Part shown: piece after piece, positions 35,713 through 43,961 of the stretch
How the letters are laid out: each line of letters begins with the position of its first letter
Numbering within the stretch: position 1 is the first letter of the stretch
NCBI RefSeq assembly: GCF_013141825.1
Contig: NZ_RZNH01000012.1
Location: forward strand, 62,001-126,000
Direction: 5' to 3'
DNA length: 64,000 nt
From: Marinifilum caeruleilacunae
GTDB lineage: Bacteria > Bacteroidota > Bacteroidia > Bacteroidales > Marinifilaceae
Notes under the pieces: model-generated
What the model saw: only the letters and a program-made list of their open reading frames with translations
Database searches by the model: none
What the model was told of the DNA's origin: nothing
Program-made: the position numbers and the translations under genes

Positions 35713-36243
35713 TCACAAACCACTTTGTATTATAACTGTCATACCGACTCCCACCTGGGTAACTTCATAACCTGATGAGTTTCCGGTATCCATTTGAATT
35801 AATTCATTGTCGTTTCCAACTTGTGTAATTTCAAAGCTCTTATTATTCCCAATAACTTCTTGTTGCAATGAATTGTTATCACCATACTGGTGAATGCTAG
35901 AGGAAATGCTGTTACCATTTAGAACAGATTCCACAAAATTTAAATCTCCTCGCTGAAAAATCTCCAAAACCTGGCGATTTCCTTTCTGAACTGCCTCTAA
36001 AATGTTTTCAACACCAACCTGTTGGATAATTGCCACCTGTTCTTTACTAAATTGAGTAATGAATAATTCATTCTCATTTCCATATTGAATAGCAGAAATT
36101 ACATTTTCTCCTTCGATGGCATTTGCAAGACCATAATTCAACTGTTTCAGAAGATGATCTTCCTGATTATAATTCTGCCCAATTACAAGATTGCTAAAAC
36201 ATAAGAACAGAGCGCACCATATGTATTTTATAAAATAAGGCAT
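35713..36243 (-). CDS. Short curlin-repeat protein, possible nucleator
   Basis: A 176-residue exported protein. A signal peptide (PYFIKYIWCALFLCFSNLVIGQ) is followed by irregular curlin units of about 22 residues with the Q-x-G-x-x-N pattern: IIQQVGVEN, IHQYGDNN and ITQVGNDN. It has about five to six full units, near the size of E. coli CsgA/CsgB, in contrast to the two 546-residue curlins beside it. A CsgB-like nucleating role is inferred. ATG 36241-36243 is chosen: a longer frame would run through the terminator at 36275-36298. CsgH follows after a terminator. Confidence 0.78.
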   Translation of the reverse strand: MPYFIKYIWCALFLCFSNLVIGQNYNQEDHLLKQLNYGLANAIEGENVISAIQYGNENELFITQFSKEQVAIIQQVGVENILEAVQKGNRQVLEIFQRGDLNFVESVLNGNSISSSIHQYGDNNSLQQEVIGNNKSFEITQVGNDNELIQMDTGNSSGYEVTQVGVGMTVIIQSGL

Positions 36244-36274
36244 AAGCGACTTTGTGAAGATTTTAATCAGGAAA

Positions 36275-36298
36275 AAATTCCCGCAAGAGCGGGAATTT
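36275..36298 (-). terminator. Terminator between long and short curlin genes
   Basis: A perfect 10-bp stem AAATTCCCGC / GCGGGAATTT with an AAGA tetraloop; on the minus strand it ends with TTTTTTCC. It is 22 bases after the stop of the 546-residue curlin gene and 32 bases before the short curlin start, so transcription of the short gene would depend on read-through or its own promoter. Confidence 0.85.
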
Positions 36299-36319
36299 AA
36301 TCTGATAATTTCTTTAGTA

Positions 36320-37960
36320 TCATGGTGAGAATACAACACCATTGTTTCCTTGCTGAGTTACAGCGAAGTTATCGGCACCATTCTGGATAACCTGACCAAA
36401 GTGTCCGTTACCAATTTGCTCAAGGAATGAAGTATTGTTGTCACCCCACTGGTAAGTTAAACCTGTGTTGTCATCACCAGTTTGAACAATAGTAGCACTA
36501 TTAAACATACCGTCCATTTGTGCAATTACAGCAACGTTACGGTCACCATCCTGCAAGATGTCAGCTAAACTTTCTTCCTGATCGAACTGGAATACCCAAC
36601 CTCTGTTGAAATCACCTCTTTGCTCAACAAATGCGTCTGATTTCTTACCACCAAACTGTCCAACAAATGAGAAGTTGTATTCACCCTTCTGGAAGATGTC
36701 TGCTTTATTCTTCTTACCACCAATCTGGTCGATAATTGCTAAGTTTCCAAGATCTTTTTGTTTAATCTTAGCTTTGTTCTTAGTTCCATAAAGCTGAGAA
36801 ATGTAAGCTGTTTGGCGTACACCTTTTTGAATTACTGTAGCTACATCACCTGATCCGTACTTTTGCGTTACATCAGCAAAATGTCTGTATCCTTTTTGGA
36901 ATACCTCAACATCACCACCTGATTCATGAATTTGCTCAACAAAAGCATAGTTACGAGTACCAATTTGGTTTGTTCTCGATACATTGTGATCTCCACCAAC
37001 TTGAACTGTACGTGCACGGTTTCCTTCACCATTTTGCATAATAAATGCCTCGTTATCTACACCACCTCTTTGGTAGGTTGAAGCCATATTATAAATACCA
37101 TTTTGGTGAATATTGGCAACATTGCTGAAACCACCAATTTGCATAGTTCTTGCTCTGTTAAATGCATAAAGCTGAGAAATGGTTGCAGTGTTAAATCTAC
37201 CGTACAATTGAGTAACTCTTGCCATGTTTCTTAAACCCCACTGGTTCACGAAAGCTGAGTTATAAGCACCTCTTCTTTGGTAAACATCCGAACGGTTAAG
37301 TCTACCATACTGAATAACAGTTGCATCAGTGAAAATCGGTAAAATTTGTGTAATGTTAGAGAAGTTACGAACTCCCATTTGAGAAACAGTTGCGGTACTT
37401 AAAGCACCATACTGAAGAACATGACTGCGGTTAAATCTTCCTAACTGATCTACCATAGCAATGTTATTATGGTTTGCTTGTACAATAGTTGACAAGTTAG
37501 CCAATCCCATTTGCATAACAGATGCAGCATTTAAGAAATCAAATTGAGTTACATACGACATGTTAAACCATCCTGCCTGACTAACACCTGCCATATTCAT
37601 TAAACCCAATTGAAGAACTCTGGAAATGTTGTGCAATCCCAATTGATCAACGTAAGCCATATTAAAGAATCCTACTTGATCAACATACGATACATTCAGA
37701 ATGCCTCGCTGAGTAACCATTGCTGAATTACCAACAAGCCACTGATTGATATCAGAGATGTTAGCCAATCCTGTTTGGTCAACTGTAGCGTCATTCCATA
37801 ATCCTAGTTGGTCAACATCACTCATGTTGTACCATCCAACTTGGGTAACACCAGCTGTATTGCCAAAACCCAATTGGTCTACTGTTGAGTAGTTAACCTG
37901 TGCAAATGCAGAAGAAACTGCAAAAACCACAGCAACTACCAGAAATAATAATTTTTTCAT
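36320..37960 (-). CDS. Long curlin-repeat amyloid protein A (Lys/Arg-rich middle)
   Basis: A 546-residue exported protein. A signal peptide (KKLLFLVVAVVFAVSSAFAQ) is followed by about 46 curlin half-repeats of 11 residues (pattern hydrophobic-x-Q-x-G-x-x-N-x-x-x, for instance VDQLGLWNDAT). Two half-repeats make one 22-residue curlin unit, so about 23 units; E. coli CsgA has five. The middle third gains Lys/Arg (KAKIKQKDLGN). It should leave the cell through CsgG and fold into a beta-solenoid amyloid. It has its own leader and a terminator and lies downstream of the second long curlin. Confidence 0.87.
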   Translation of the reverse strand: MKKLLFLVVAVVFAVSSAFAQVNYSTVDQLGFGNTAGVTQVGWYNMSDVDQLGLWNDATVDQTGLANISDINQWLVGNSAMVTQRGILNVSYVDQVGFFNMAYVDQLGLHNISRVLQLGLMNMAGVSQAGWFNMSYVTQFDFLNAASVMQMGLANLSTIVQANHNNIAMVDQLGRFNRSHVLQYGALSTATVSQMGVRNFSNITQILPIFTDATVIQYGRLNRSDVYQRRGAYNSAFVNQWGLRNMARVTQLYGRFNTATISQLYAFNRARTMQIGGFSNVANIHQNGIYNMASTYQRGGVDNEAFIMQNGEGNRARTVQVGGDHNVSRTNQIGTRNYAFVEQIHESGGDVEVFQKGYRHFADVTQKYGSGDVATVIQKGVRQTAYISQLYGTKNKAKIKQKDLGNLAIIDQIGGKKNKADIFQKGEYNFSFVGQFGGKKSDAFVEQRGDFNRGWVFQFDQEESLADILQDGDRNVAVIAQMDGMFNSATIVQTGDDNTGLTYQWGDNNTSFLEQIGNGHFGQVIQNGADNFAVTQQGNNGVVFSP

Positions 37961-37974
37961 GGTTGATTTTTTTT

Positions 37975-37992
37975 AAGGTTTTAAAGTGAATT
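37975..37992 (-). promoter_or_regulatory. Leader motif ATTCACTTTAAAACCT upstream of curlin A
   Basis: On the minus strand AATTCACTTTAAAACCTT lies 14 bases before the curlin A start codon. Nearly the same word precedes curlin B (39963-39977) and occurs again at 49234-49249. It may be a common 5' untranslated element. Confidence 0.4.
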
Positions 37993-38235
37993 AAAATAAA
38001 ATCTAAGTATAGTATAAAGAGCTCTGATAAGATCTAACATATAAGTGCTTACAGCCTGTGTAGATCTTTTATCTAAATTAAGAAAAAGCCTTTCCAAACG
38101 CTTTTATTTTTACATGAATGAATTATTACTATTGATTAAATGGTACTATCGATAATCTAATTTTGAAACAGTCTAAAAAAGCATAAGAAAACTTAAACAA
38201 ATGTTTAAAATGTTTTAAATGATATCTTAAAACAA

Positions 38236-38272
38236 AACCGCCAAACTGCAATTTTTCAGCAATTTGGCGGTT
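38236..38272 (-). terminator. Terminator after curlin B
   Basis: Stem AACCGCCAAA / TTTGGCGGTT with a 17-base loop. It lies 36 bases beyond the minus-strand stop at 38309. The rest of the 348-base spacer 37961-38308 is AT-rich, with the leader motif near curlin A and no other recognisable feature. Confidence 0.82.
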
Positions 38273-38308
38273 GTTTGTATTATAAATCAATCAAATCAAT
38301 TCATATAA

Positions 38309-39949
38309 TTATGGAGTTACACCTGCATTGTATTGAGTTACGATAGCAGTGTTTCCATTACCGTACTGAGTAACTGTAGATGAGTGACCGAAACCTTCTT
38401 GGTAAACGTCAGCAACGTTGTTGCTTCCTACCTGAAGAGTTACAGCTGAGTTGTAATCACCAATTTGGTTAGTAACTGCGATATTACCTTCACCAAATGC
38501 CTGAACTGTTACAGCAAAGTTATCATTACCTTCCTGGTTGATTAATGCATAGCTATCATCTGAATCGAACTGACCAATAGCTGCTTCATTATCATCACCT
38601 AACTGAATGATACCTGCGAAAGAGAAATCAGTAAATGACTGCTCAATATAAGCTTCGTTAGATTCACCAATCTGTGCGATACCTGCGAAAGAACCTACAC
38701 CAAACTCCTGGTATATTTCAGCATCGTTATATTTTCCTTCTTGTCCAATGTAAGCTTCGTTGAAAGCACCTTCGATTTGTACGATAGCTGCATCATTTCT
38801 CTTACCATACTGCTCAATTTCAGCATTGTTGAATAAACCACCTAACTGACCTACGTAAGCATCATTTCTTTTACCTTGCTGGTAAACATCTGCTGTATTG
38901 AATACGCCATAGTACTGCTGTACGAATGCATCGTTACCTTTACCTCTTTGGTTCACCAATGCCCAATTTAAAGCACCTTCCATTTGCTCAACTTCAGCAA
39001 AGTTATATTTACCTCTTTGGTTAACGTATGCTAAGTTAGCAAGACCACCATCTTGAGTTGTAACAGCAACGTTAGCTTTACCTCTTTGCATGATGATAGA
39101 GTTGTTATACATACCACCGTACTGAGCTGCGTAAGCTTCGTTATATCTTCCGTGCTGGTTTACATCGATATCGTTCATATAACCACCGTACTGTCCAGTG
39201 TAAGCAAAGTTACCTAAACCACCTTGGTGTACCAATGCGCGGTTAAACATACCACCCCATTGTTCAGCATATGTAGTATTAAACATACCGTGCTGAAGAA
39301 TTTCAACAGTATTTTCTTCACCTAACCACTGGTCAACATTTGCATAGTTTCCAAAACCATACTGGCTAACGATAGCAAGGTTTGCGTAAGTAGCTTCCTG
39401 AAGAACTTTAGCTCTGTTCCAAGTACCCCACTGACTAACGAAAGCCATATCATAAGCACCACCTAATTGGTCAATATCAGATCTGTTTAACCATCCTCTT
39501 TGGAATACGTCAGCGTATTCAGCATAGCTAAATGCCTGGTTAATGTCAGAAACGTTCCAAACACCTGCCTGATCTACGTAAGCCATGTTGTAAGAACCAA
39601 AGAATTGAGAAATGTAAGAAGTGTTGTAGCCATACTGCTTAACGTCTGCAAAATTGAACCAACCTAATTGGAAAGCTGCAGAGAAGTTAGACATTGCCTG
39701 ATCTACATAAAGAGTGTTTCCTGTGCCAAGCTGAGTAGCTAAAGAAACGTTGAAAAATCCTGCTTGATCAATAGTAGCGTTATTGAAAACACCATCTTGA
39801 TAAACATCACTAATGTTGAATACACCTGTTTGAGTAACAGCAGCACTGTTAAGCCAACCGTATTGCTCAACATTTGATTGGTTGATTTGAGCGAAAGAAT
39901 ACGCTCCAGTTAATAAAACTGTCAAAAAGACGAATAAAATCTTTTTCAT
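38309..39949 (-). CDS. Long curlin-repeat amyloid protein B (Asp/Glu-rich)
   Basis: A 546-residue exported protein, the same length as curlin A. The signal peptide (KKILFVFLTVLLTGAYSFAQ) is followed by about 46 half-repeats of 11 residues (for instance VYQDGVFNNAT and VNQRGKGNDAF), often in pairs with a Gly-Gly turn. The C-terminal half is acidic (AYIGQEGKYNDAEIYQEFG), unlike the Lys/Arg-rich middle of curlin A. The closing residues are alike (NAGVTP here, NGVVFSP in A). It is preceded by the leader motif at 39963 and a terminator of csgG at 40267, so it has its own promoter. Confidence 0.87.
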   Translation of the reverse strand: MKKILFVFLTVLLTGAYSFAQINQSNVEQYGWLNSAAVTQTGVFNISDVYQDGVFNNATIDQAGFFNVSLATQLGTGNTLYVDQAMSNFSAAFQLGWFNFADVKQYGYNTSYISQFFGSYNMAYVDQAGVWNVSDINQAFSYAEYADVFQRGWLNRSDIDQLGGAYDMAFVSQWGTWNRAKVLQEATYANLAIVSQYGFGNYANVDQWLGEENTVEILQHGMFNTTYAEQWGGMFNRALVHQGGLGNFAYTGQYGGYMNDIDVNQHGRYNEAYAAQYGGMYNNSIIMQRGKANVAVTTQDGGLANLAYVNQRGKYNFAEVEQMEGALNWALVNQRGKGNDAFVQQYYGVFNTADVYQQGKRNDAYVGQLGGLFNNAEIEQYGKRNDAAIVQIEGAFNEAYIGQEGKYNDAEIYQEFGVGSFAGIAQIGESNEAYIEQSFTDFSFAGIIQLGDDNEAAIGQFDSDDSYALINQEGNDNFAVTVQAFGEGNIAVTNQIGDYNSAVTLQVGSNNVADVYQEGFGHSSTVTQYGNGNTAIVTQYNAGVTP

Positions 39950-39962
39950 GGTTTGAATTTTT

Positions 39963-39977
39963 AGGTTTAAAGTGAAA
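39963..39977 (-). promoter_or_regulatory. Leader motif upstream of curlin B
   Basis: On the minus strand TTTCACTTTAAACCT lies 13 bases before the start codon. It is the second copy of the curlin leader motif. The remaining part of the 362-base spacer up to 40311 is AT-rich with no assignable feature apart from the terminator at 40267-40294. Confidence 0.4.
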
Positions 39978-40266
39978 TACAGGTTTCCCTGAGTGAATTG
40001 TTTTAATTAATTTTAATGCACATCTGTGTGCGATTTGATGATTTATGTTTTTTATTCGAAAACTAAATTAGAAAGGAATATTGGAAATAAAATGTTAGTT
40101 TACATCAAACTATATATTTATATGATGAATATTTAAAAGATCTTGATCAAATCTTACAAAGCTTTTAAATTCATTCTAAATAGTTAATTAAAATTAAACA
40201 AATCGCTGCAAACCACGCAATAACAAGCTTACAAGCAATATCCATTAAAAAAATTAGGCATAAAAA

Positions 40267-40294
40267 AACAGGTTAGAAATGAATCTAACCTGTT
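40267..40294 (-). terminator. Terminator after csgG
   Basis: Stem AACAGGTTAGA / TCTAACCTGTT with a 6-base loop; on the minus strand followed by seven T. It lies 17 bases beyond the csgG stop. Confidence 0.88.
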
Positions 40295-40311
40295 AGTAAC
40301 TTGTTAATATT

Positions 40312-41766
40312 TTATTCAACAGACTTTGGCTGTTCTTTAGGTTTTTTGCGTATCTTTTGTTTTCTCACCCTTTTCTTTTTATTCTTATCCCAGAGTTTAT
40401 CAAAGTAAAAATTAAGTCCTATTTTTCCTTCCCAGAAATAGTCATTATAATTACCCTGTTTTAAACCATCAACATTATCATTAAAAATGTAGTGATTCAG
40501 AACAGAGAAATTTAATCCAAACTTGTCGTTGAGTAAGAATTCCACCCCTGCTCCATAAATTGCCTGGGTATGTATCGAATTGGAAAGATCGAATGTAAAG
40601 GCAGATTTATCATGCTGGGAAAATAATCCCAAACCTCCTTCAACATATGGTGTCCAGCTTTTATATGGCAACAAACGATACTTGGCTGTTACATCCAAAG
40701 AGTTGTAGGTTCTTTGAAAGTGTTTCGTAGTAGCCAAATCTCCCCTTGTTAAGCTGGCTTTAAACTGTACGTACGATTGAGTATCGTATAACAAGGATAC
40801 ACCTCCGCAAGCTTCCATTTCGGTATGACTATAATCTCCCATATATAGCCACGAACCTCCTTCAATTCCCAAACCAAATTTATGTCTTCTCTTGGTCACC
40901 AATTGATCAAAGAAATCTGATTCCTGGTTGGTTTCTTTTTCTTCCACATAATTGGTAATCACTTCAGAGCTTACATCTTCAGGATTTTTTAGGTCCCACA
41001 AACCTTCAATTACACCTTCGATAATTAATGATTCCACAGCCTTCTCGATAGCCTCTTTTACCGCCATTTCTGATGGCTCGTTGTAGGTAAAACCTGTTTC
41101 AGCCTCTAGAAGTCTCTTAAATTTTACATACCTAAATAAGCTCGCATCTATCTTTTGAGACAGAATCATTTTTGAGGTGTAAACGGTTTTTAAAATTCTA
41201 CCATTACTGGTTGAAATGGCACGCAGGTAAACGGTTACCCGATCCTGACGATACTGACCAGAACCTCCGGCAGCAAAATACATTAAACCAGCTCCACCAG
41301 TAATTACATTAGCGTCGTAACTAATTACACCACCTTCCAAAACAATCCCCGCAAATAACAACGGAGGAAGCAGTTGCGACTTATCGTCTTTTCCTGCATA
41401 GTTGGCACGGCTGGAACGTATGATTTTCCTTTCATTTAACAAGTTAGATAAACCTTCACGCTCCAAGGGGATAAACCATCCCGATTCTTCTATCGCCTTT
41501 AATAAAATTGACGTTGTTCCCTGGGTAACAGCTGTAGACCAGTTTGCACCGGTTTCCGAAGGTTTGTACTGACCTGTTTGGTCACGAAACTTATAAACTG
41601 CTGCAACAATTTTTTCTCGTGGTTCTGGCAAGCCCACCAGGTTTTTACGAACTGGTGTTTCTGCTCCTATTTCGGCACGTTGTTCCGTTAGCGGTTGGTT
41701 AAAATAGGGTACACATCCACCAATTATAAAAATAATCAGCAGATATAAGGGTATAAATCTTTGCAT
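40312..41766 (-). CDS. csgG: CsgG-type curli secretion channel with extra C-terminal barrel
   Basis: A 484-residue outer-membrane lipoprotein. The lipobox ends at Cys18 (IFIIGGC). A CsgG core (about 20-265) has KIVAAVYKFRDQTGQYKPSE, LLKAIEESGWFIPLEREGLS, the RKIIRSSR segment and FAGIVLEGGVISYDANVITG. E. coli CsgG is about 277 residues. A linker and an OmpA-like eight-strand barrel domain (about 290-457: KFGLGIEGGSWLYMGDY, then TPYVEGGLGLFSQHD and KIGLNFYFD) follow, ending in a Lys/Arg-rich tail. The core should form the nine-fold curli export pore. It is the last gene of the csgE-csgF-csgG run. Confidence 0.9.
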   Translation of the reverse strand: MQRFIPLYLLIIFIIGGCVPYFNQPLTEQRAEIGAETPVRKNLVGLPEPREKIVAAVYKFRDQTGQYKPSETGANWSTAVTQGTTSILLKAIEESGWFIPLEREGLSNLLNERKIIRSSRANYAGKDDKSQLLPPLLFAGIVLEGGVISYDANVITGGAGLMYFAAGGSGQYRQDRVTVYLRAISTSNGRILKTVYTSKMILSQKIDASLFRYVKFKRLLEAETGFTYNEPSEMAVKEAIEKAVESLIIEGVIEGLWDLKNPEDVSSEVITNYVEEKETNQESDFFDQLVTKRRHKFGLGIEGGSWLYMGDYSHTEMEACGGVSLLYDTQSYVQFKASLTRGDLATTKHFQRTYNSLDVTAKYRLLPYKSWTPYVEGGLGLFSQHDKSAFTFDLSNSIHTQAIYGAGVEFLLNDKFGLNFSVLNHYIFNDNVDGLKQGNYNDYFWEGKIGLNFYFDKLWDKNKKKRVRKQKIRKKPKEQPKSVE

Positions 41767-41809
41767 ATAGAGAGACTTAGTGAGGTATTACATTAATTAA
41801 TGGTGTGAT

Positions 41810-42232
41810 TTAATAGCTTGGAATGATCACATTGGTATAATTCCCATTCCGCAGGTCTTGTATGTTGACCGTAATCCCGCTTGCATCTTCCATAATATCA
41901 ACCTGGTAACTTCCAAGATTATAACTTCCCGATTCAAGGTCGCCACCTTCACCAAAAATCTGATTCACCAACTGACTAGAAAGTTGATTCAATATTTGAC
42001 GGTTCAGGTTGTCTTCGAAATCATCCAATGGATCTGTTTGGTACCCTTCCTCTGTAGTAGGATCTTCAATTTTATCTTGTTGCTTAGCCGAATTGATAAG
42101 CCAGTTATAATTGTATGGATTACCGCCAAAATTGGAATTTACCGGAGTATATACAAAATCTTGCGCCAATGCTCCTACAGGTTGAGCCAGGGCAAATATG
42201 GCGACGATGATTATTGCTTTTAAATATTTCAT
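41810..42232 (-). CDS. csgF: Curli assembly factor CsgF
   Basis: A 140-residue exported protein. A signal peptide (1-24, ending GALAQ) precedes the family hallmark FVYTPVNSNFGGNPYNYNWL directly at the mature N-terminus, the part that inserts into the CsgG pore. A helical middle and a C-terminal strand pair (VDIMEDASGITVNIQDLRNG) complete the fold. CsgF couples the pore to nucleation of the fibre. It is 17 bases downstream of csgE and 43 upstream of csgG. Confidence 0.93.
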   Translation of the reverse strand: MKYLKAIIIVAIFALAQPVGALAQDFVYTPVNSNFGGNPYNYNWLINSAKQQDKIEDPTTEEGYQTDPLDDFEDNLNRQILNQLSSQLVNQIFGEGGDLESGSYNLGSYQVDIMEDASGITVNIQDLRNGNYTNVIIPSY

Positions 42233-42249
42233 GGTGTGTTATTTTTAGG

Positions 42250-42828
42250 TTAAAAAATACCCGAACCCGATTGGTCATCACCATCAAGCTGAGATTTCAT
42301 TTTTTCGTAATTTGATAAATATCTTCCAGTTTGTTGTATTGCATAATTTGACATCTGTTCCAGAATATCGTACCTCGGTTGAACTCTTTGCTTAAACACC
42401 TCATTATCATTTACCATTACGGTAACCTGTGTAGCCAATCCTGGCAAAACCATCTCCTTAATGGTAATGGTAAAATTTTTAGCATTTTTTGGTGCATTCC
42501 ATCCTGAATAAAACATGTCGTAGAAATCCCTTCCTACTTTTGATATGGTTTCATCCATAATTAATCCATCAATTTCCATGTCCAATTCAGCCGATTCGGC
42601 ACTGGCATTATTTTTTACCGCATTATTTAACGCACCTTTCAGTATTTCTAAAGTTCTGAGCGAATCTCTCACTTTTTTCGATTCCTGAGCTTGCAATGAA
42701 TATGGAAACAGGCTCAAAACAAAAAGCACCAATATCAAGAATCTTTTTAAGAAAAGACTCTGCTTAAACACTATATTTTCAGCCTTCTTCACAATATATA
42801 AATATATACTTTCTAATTTTAAATTCAT
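42250..42828 (-). CDS. csgE: Curli assembly factor CsgE
   Basis: A 192-residue exported protein. The CsgE domain (about 75-170) has the typical FYDMFYSGWNAPKNAKNFTI and KEMVLPGLATQVTVMVNDN. CsgE is the periplasmic cap of the CsgG pore that admits subunits. The signal segment (FLKRFLILVLFVLSLFPYSL) begins only near residue 28, giving an unusually long N-region; a non-ATG start further in is possible. It heads the csgE-csgF-csgG genes and lies 112 bases after the PorP/SprF gene. Confidence 0.9.
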   Translation of the reverse strand: MNLKLESIYLYIVKKAENIVFKQSLFLKRFLILVLFVLSLFPYSLQAQESKKVRDSLRTLEILKGALNNAVKNNASAESAELDMEIDGLIMDETISKVGRDFYDMFYSGWNAPKNAKNFTITIKEMVLPGLATQVTVMVNDNEVFKQRVQPRYDILEQMSNYAIQQTGRYLSNYEKMKSQLDGDDQSGSGIF

Positions 42829-42940
42829 AAACTTTTACACCACATTAGACCACTCTTAAGAAATCTTAACTTTTGTTAACCAGTTAATTAAACTTAAACA
42901 GATAAATATAATTCTTTGACAATTGGTCTTTTTTTATCCA

Positions 42941-43960
42941 TTAAAATTTTGGGCACTTAATTGCCCTGATCCTTCTTTTCTTTCTGTAATAATGAGAACC
43001 CGAACAAGAAGTTCGTGTTTTTCCCAACAAATATGTTAGAGAAATCTCGTGTGCCCCTGAGTTTGTTTTCACCAATTTTGAAACTACATAGTCGTAAGAA
43101 TATCCAATTCGCAATCGATCAGTCTGATAGCCCAACAAAACGATAAAAGCATCGAAGTCGAATGATAAATTTTGTCTGAACCAGGCCCCCACCACCCAAT
43201 TGGTTCGTGAAAAATAAAGTCCATAGTTCATTTGTTCAAAATCCTGCTGTTTCTGATAAAGAATATTAGGCGAAATTGAATAATCGCTCTTCATTAAACC
43301 TCTCGAATATCCAATAGGGATTAATGCTCCTGCATGAAATGTATATTTTCGAGGTAAAATAGCTGTATTGTCATCGCTATCGAATGCCTCATCGGGTTCG
43401 GATAAGTGATCGGCGACAGCCCCAAAATAGAAATTCTTATAGTTTGCTACCACACCAAGTGAAAAATCAATATAGGAATGAGATAAACTCCCTGGTTGAA
43501 CTTCTCTTCCCGGATATATTACTCCATACAAAGGGTCAATCATATCGGAAAACACAAGCGATTCCCAATCTAATTTTCTTTGAACATAGGTAGCTTTTAA
43601 GCCAGTATTGATTGAGAAGTTTCGATTGATATTTAGGGAGTAAGAATACATGCCTGAAGCCATGGTAGTTTTAATTGCCCCATCGCCTTGATTGTCCTGT
43701 ATCAATAACAATCCAAGTCCGCCACGCATAATATCAATATATTGATCGAAAGAAACCGTATAGCTTACAAAGGGATTGTTGTTTTGCGGCCACTGATTGC
43801 GATAGGAAACAGAGGCAACCGGAGCAAATTCCGAGCCTGCCAAGGCTGGGTTCAGGTACAATCGATTGGCATAAAACTGAGAAAATTCAATATCCTGTGC
43901 TTTCGCTGATAAGGCGAGCACAAGCCAAAATATAATATGAACAATTCTCCATTTTATCAT
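42941..43960 (-). CDS. PorP/SprF family type IX secretion partner
   Basis: A 339-residue outer-membrane protein. A signal peptide (about 1-21, ending SAKAQ) is followed by the PorP/SprF hallmark DIEFSQFYANRLYLNPALAG and a barrel built of strands such as RNFSINTGLKATYVQRKLDW and NFYFGAVADHLSEPD. PorP/SprF proteins work with type IX secretion cargo that carries type B sorting domains. Its start is 1 base after the stop of the giant repeat protein, which has exactly that domain, so the two form a cargo-partner pair. Confidence 0.92.
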   Translation of the reverse strand: MIKWRIVHIIFWLVLALSAKAQDIEFSQFYANRLYLNPALAGSEFAPVASVSYRNQWPQNNNPFVSYTVSFDQYIDIMRGGLGLLLIQDNQGDGAIKTTMASGMYSYSLNINRNFSINTGLKATYVQRKLDWESLVFSDMIDPLYGVIYPGREVQPGSLSHSYIDFSLGVVANYKNFYFGAVADHLSEPDEAFDSDDNTAILPRKYTFHAGALIPIGYSRGLMKSDYSISPNILYQKQQDFEQMNYGLYFSRTNWVVGAWFRQNLSFDFDAFIVLLGYQTDRLRIGYSYDYVVSKLVKTNSGAHEISLTYLLGKTRTSCSGSHYYRKKRRIRAIKCPKF

Positions 43961-43961
43961 C

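Noticed and set aside
36244-36342. Longer N-terminus for the short curlin
   Set aside because: It would run through the terminator hairpin and overlap the preceding curlin gene; the internal ATG at 36241-36243 begins a clean signal peptide.
36340-39890. Short-period repeats resembling a CRISPR array or satellite
   Set aside because: The period of 33 bases is the 11-residue curlin half-repeat in an open frame; the units are variable and have no spacer-repeat pattern.
41858-42223. 121-codon open frame on the plus strand
   Set aside because: Antisense to csgF, which is certain from its N-terminal motif.
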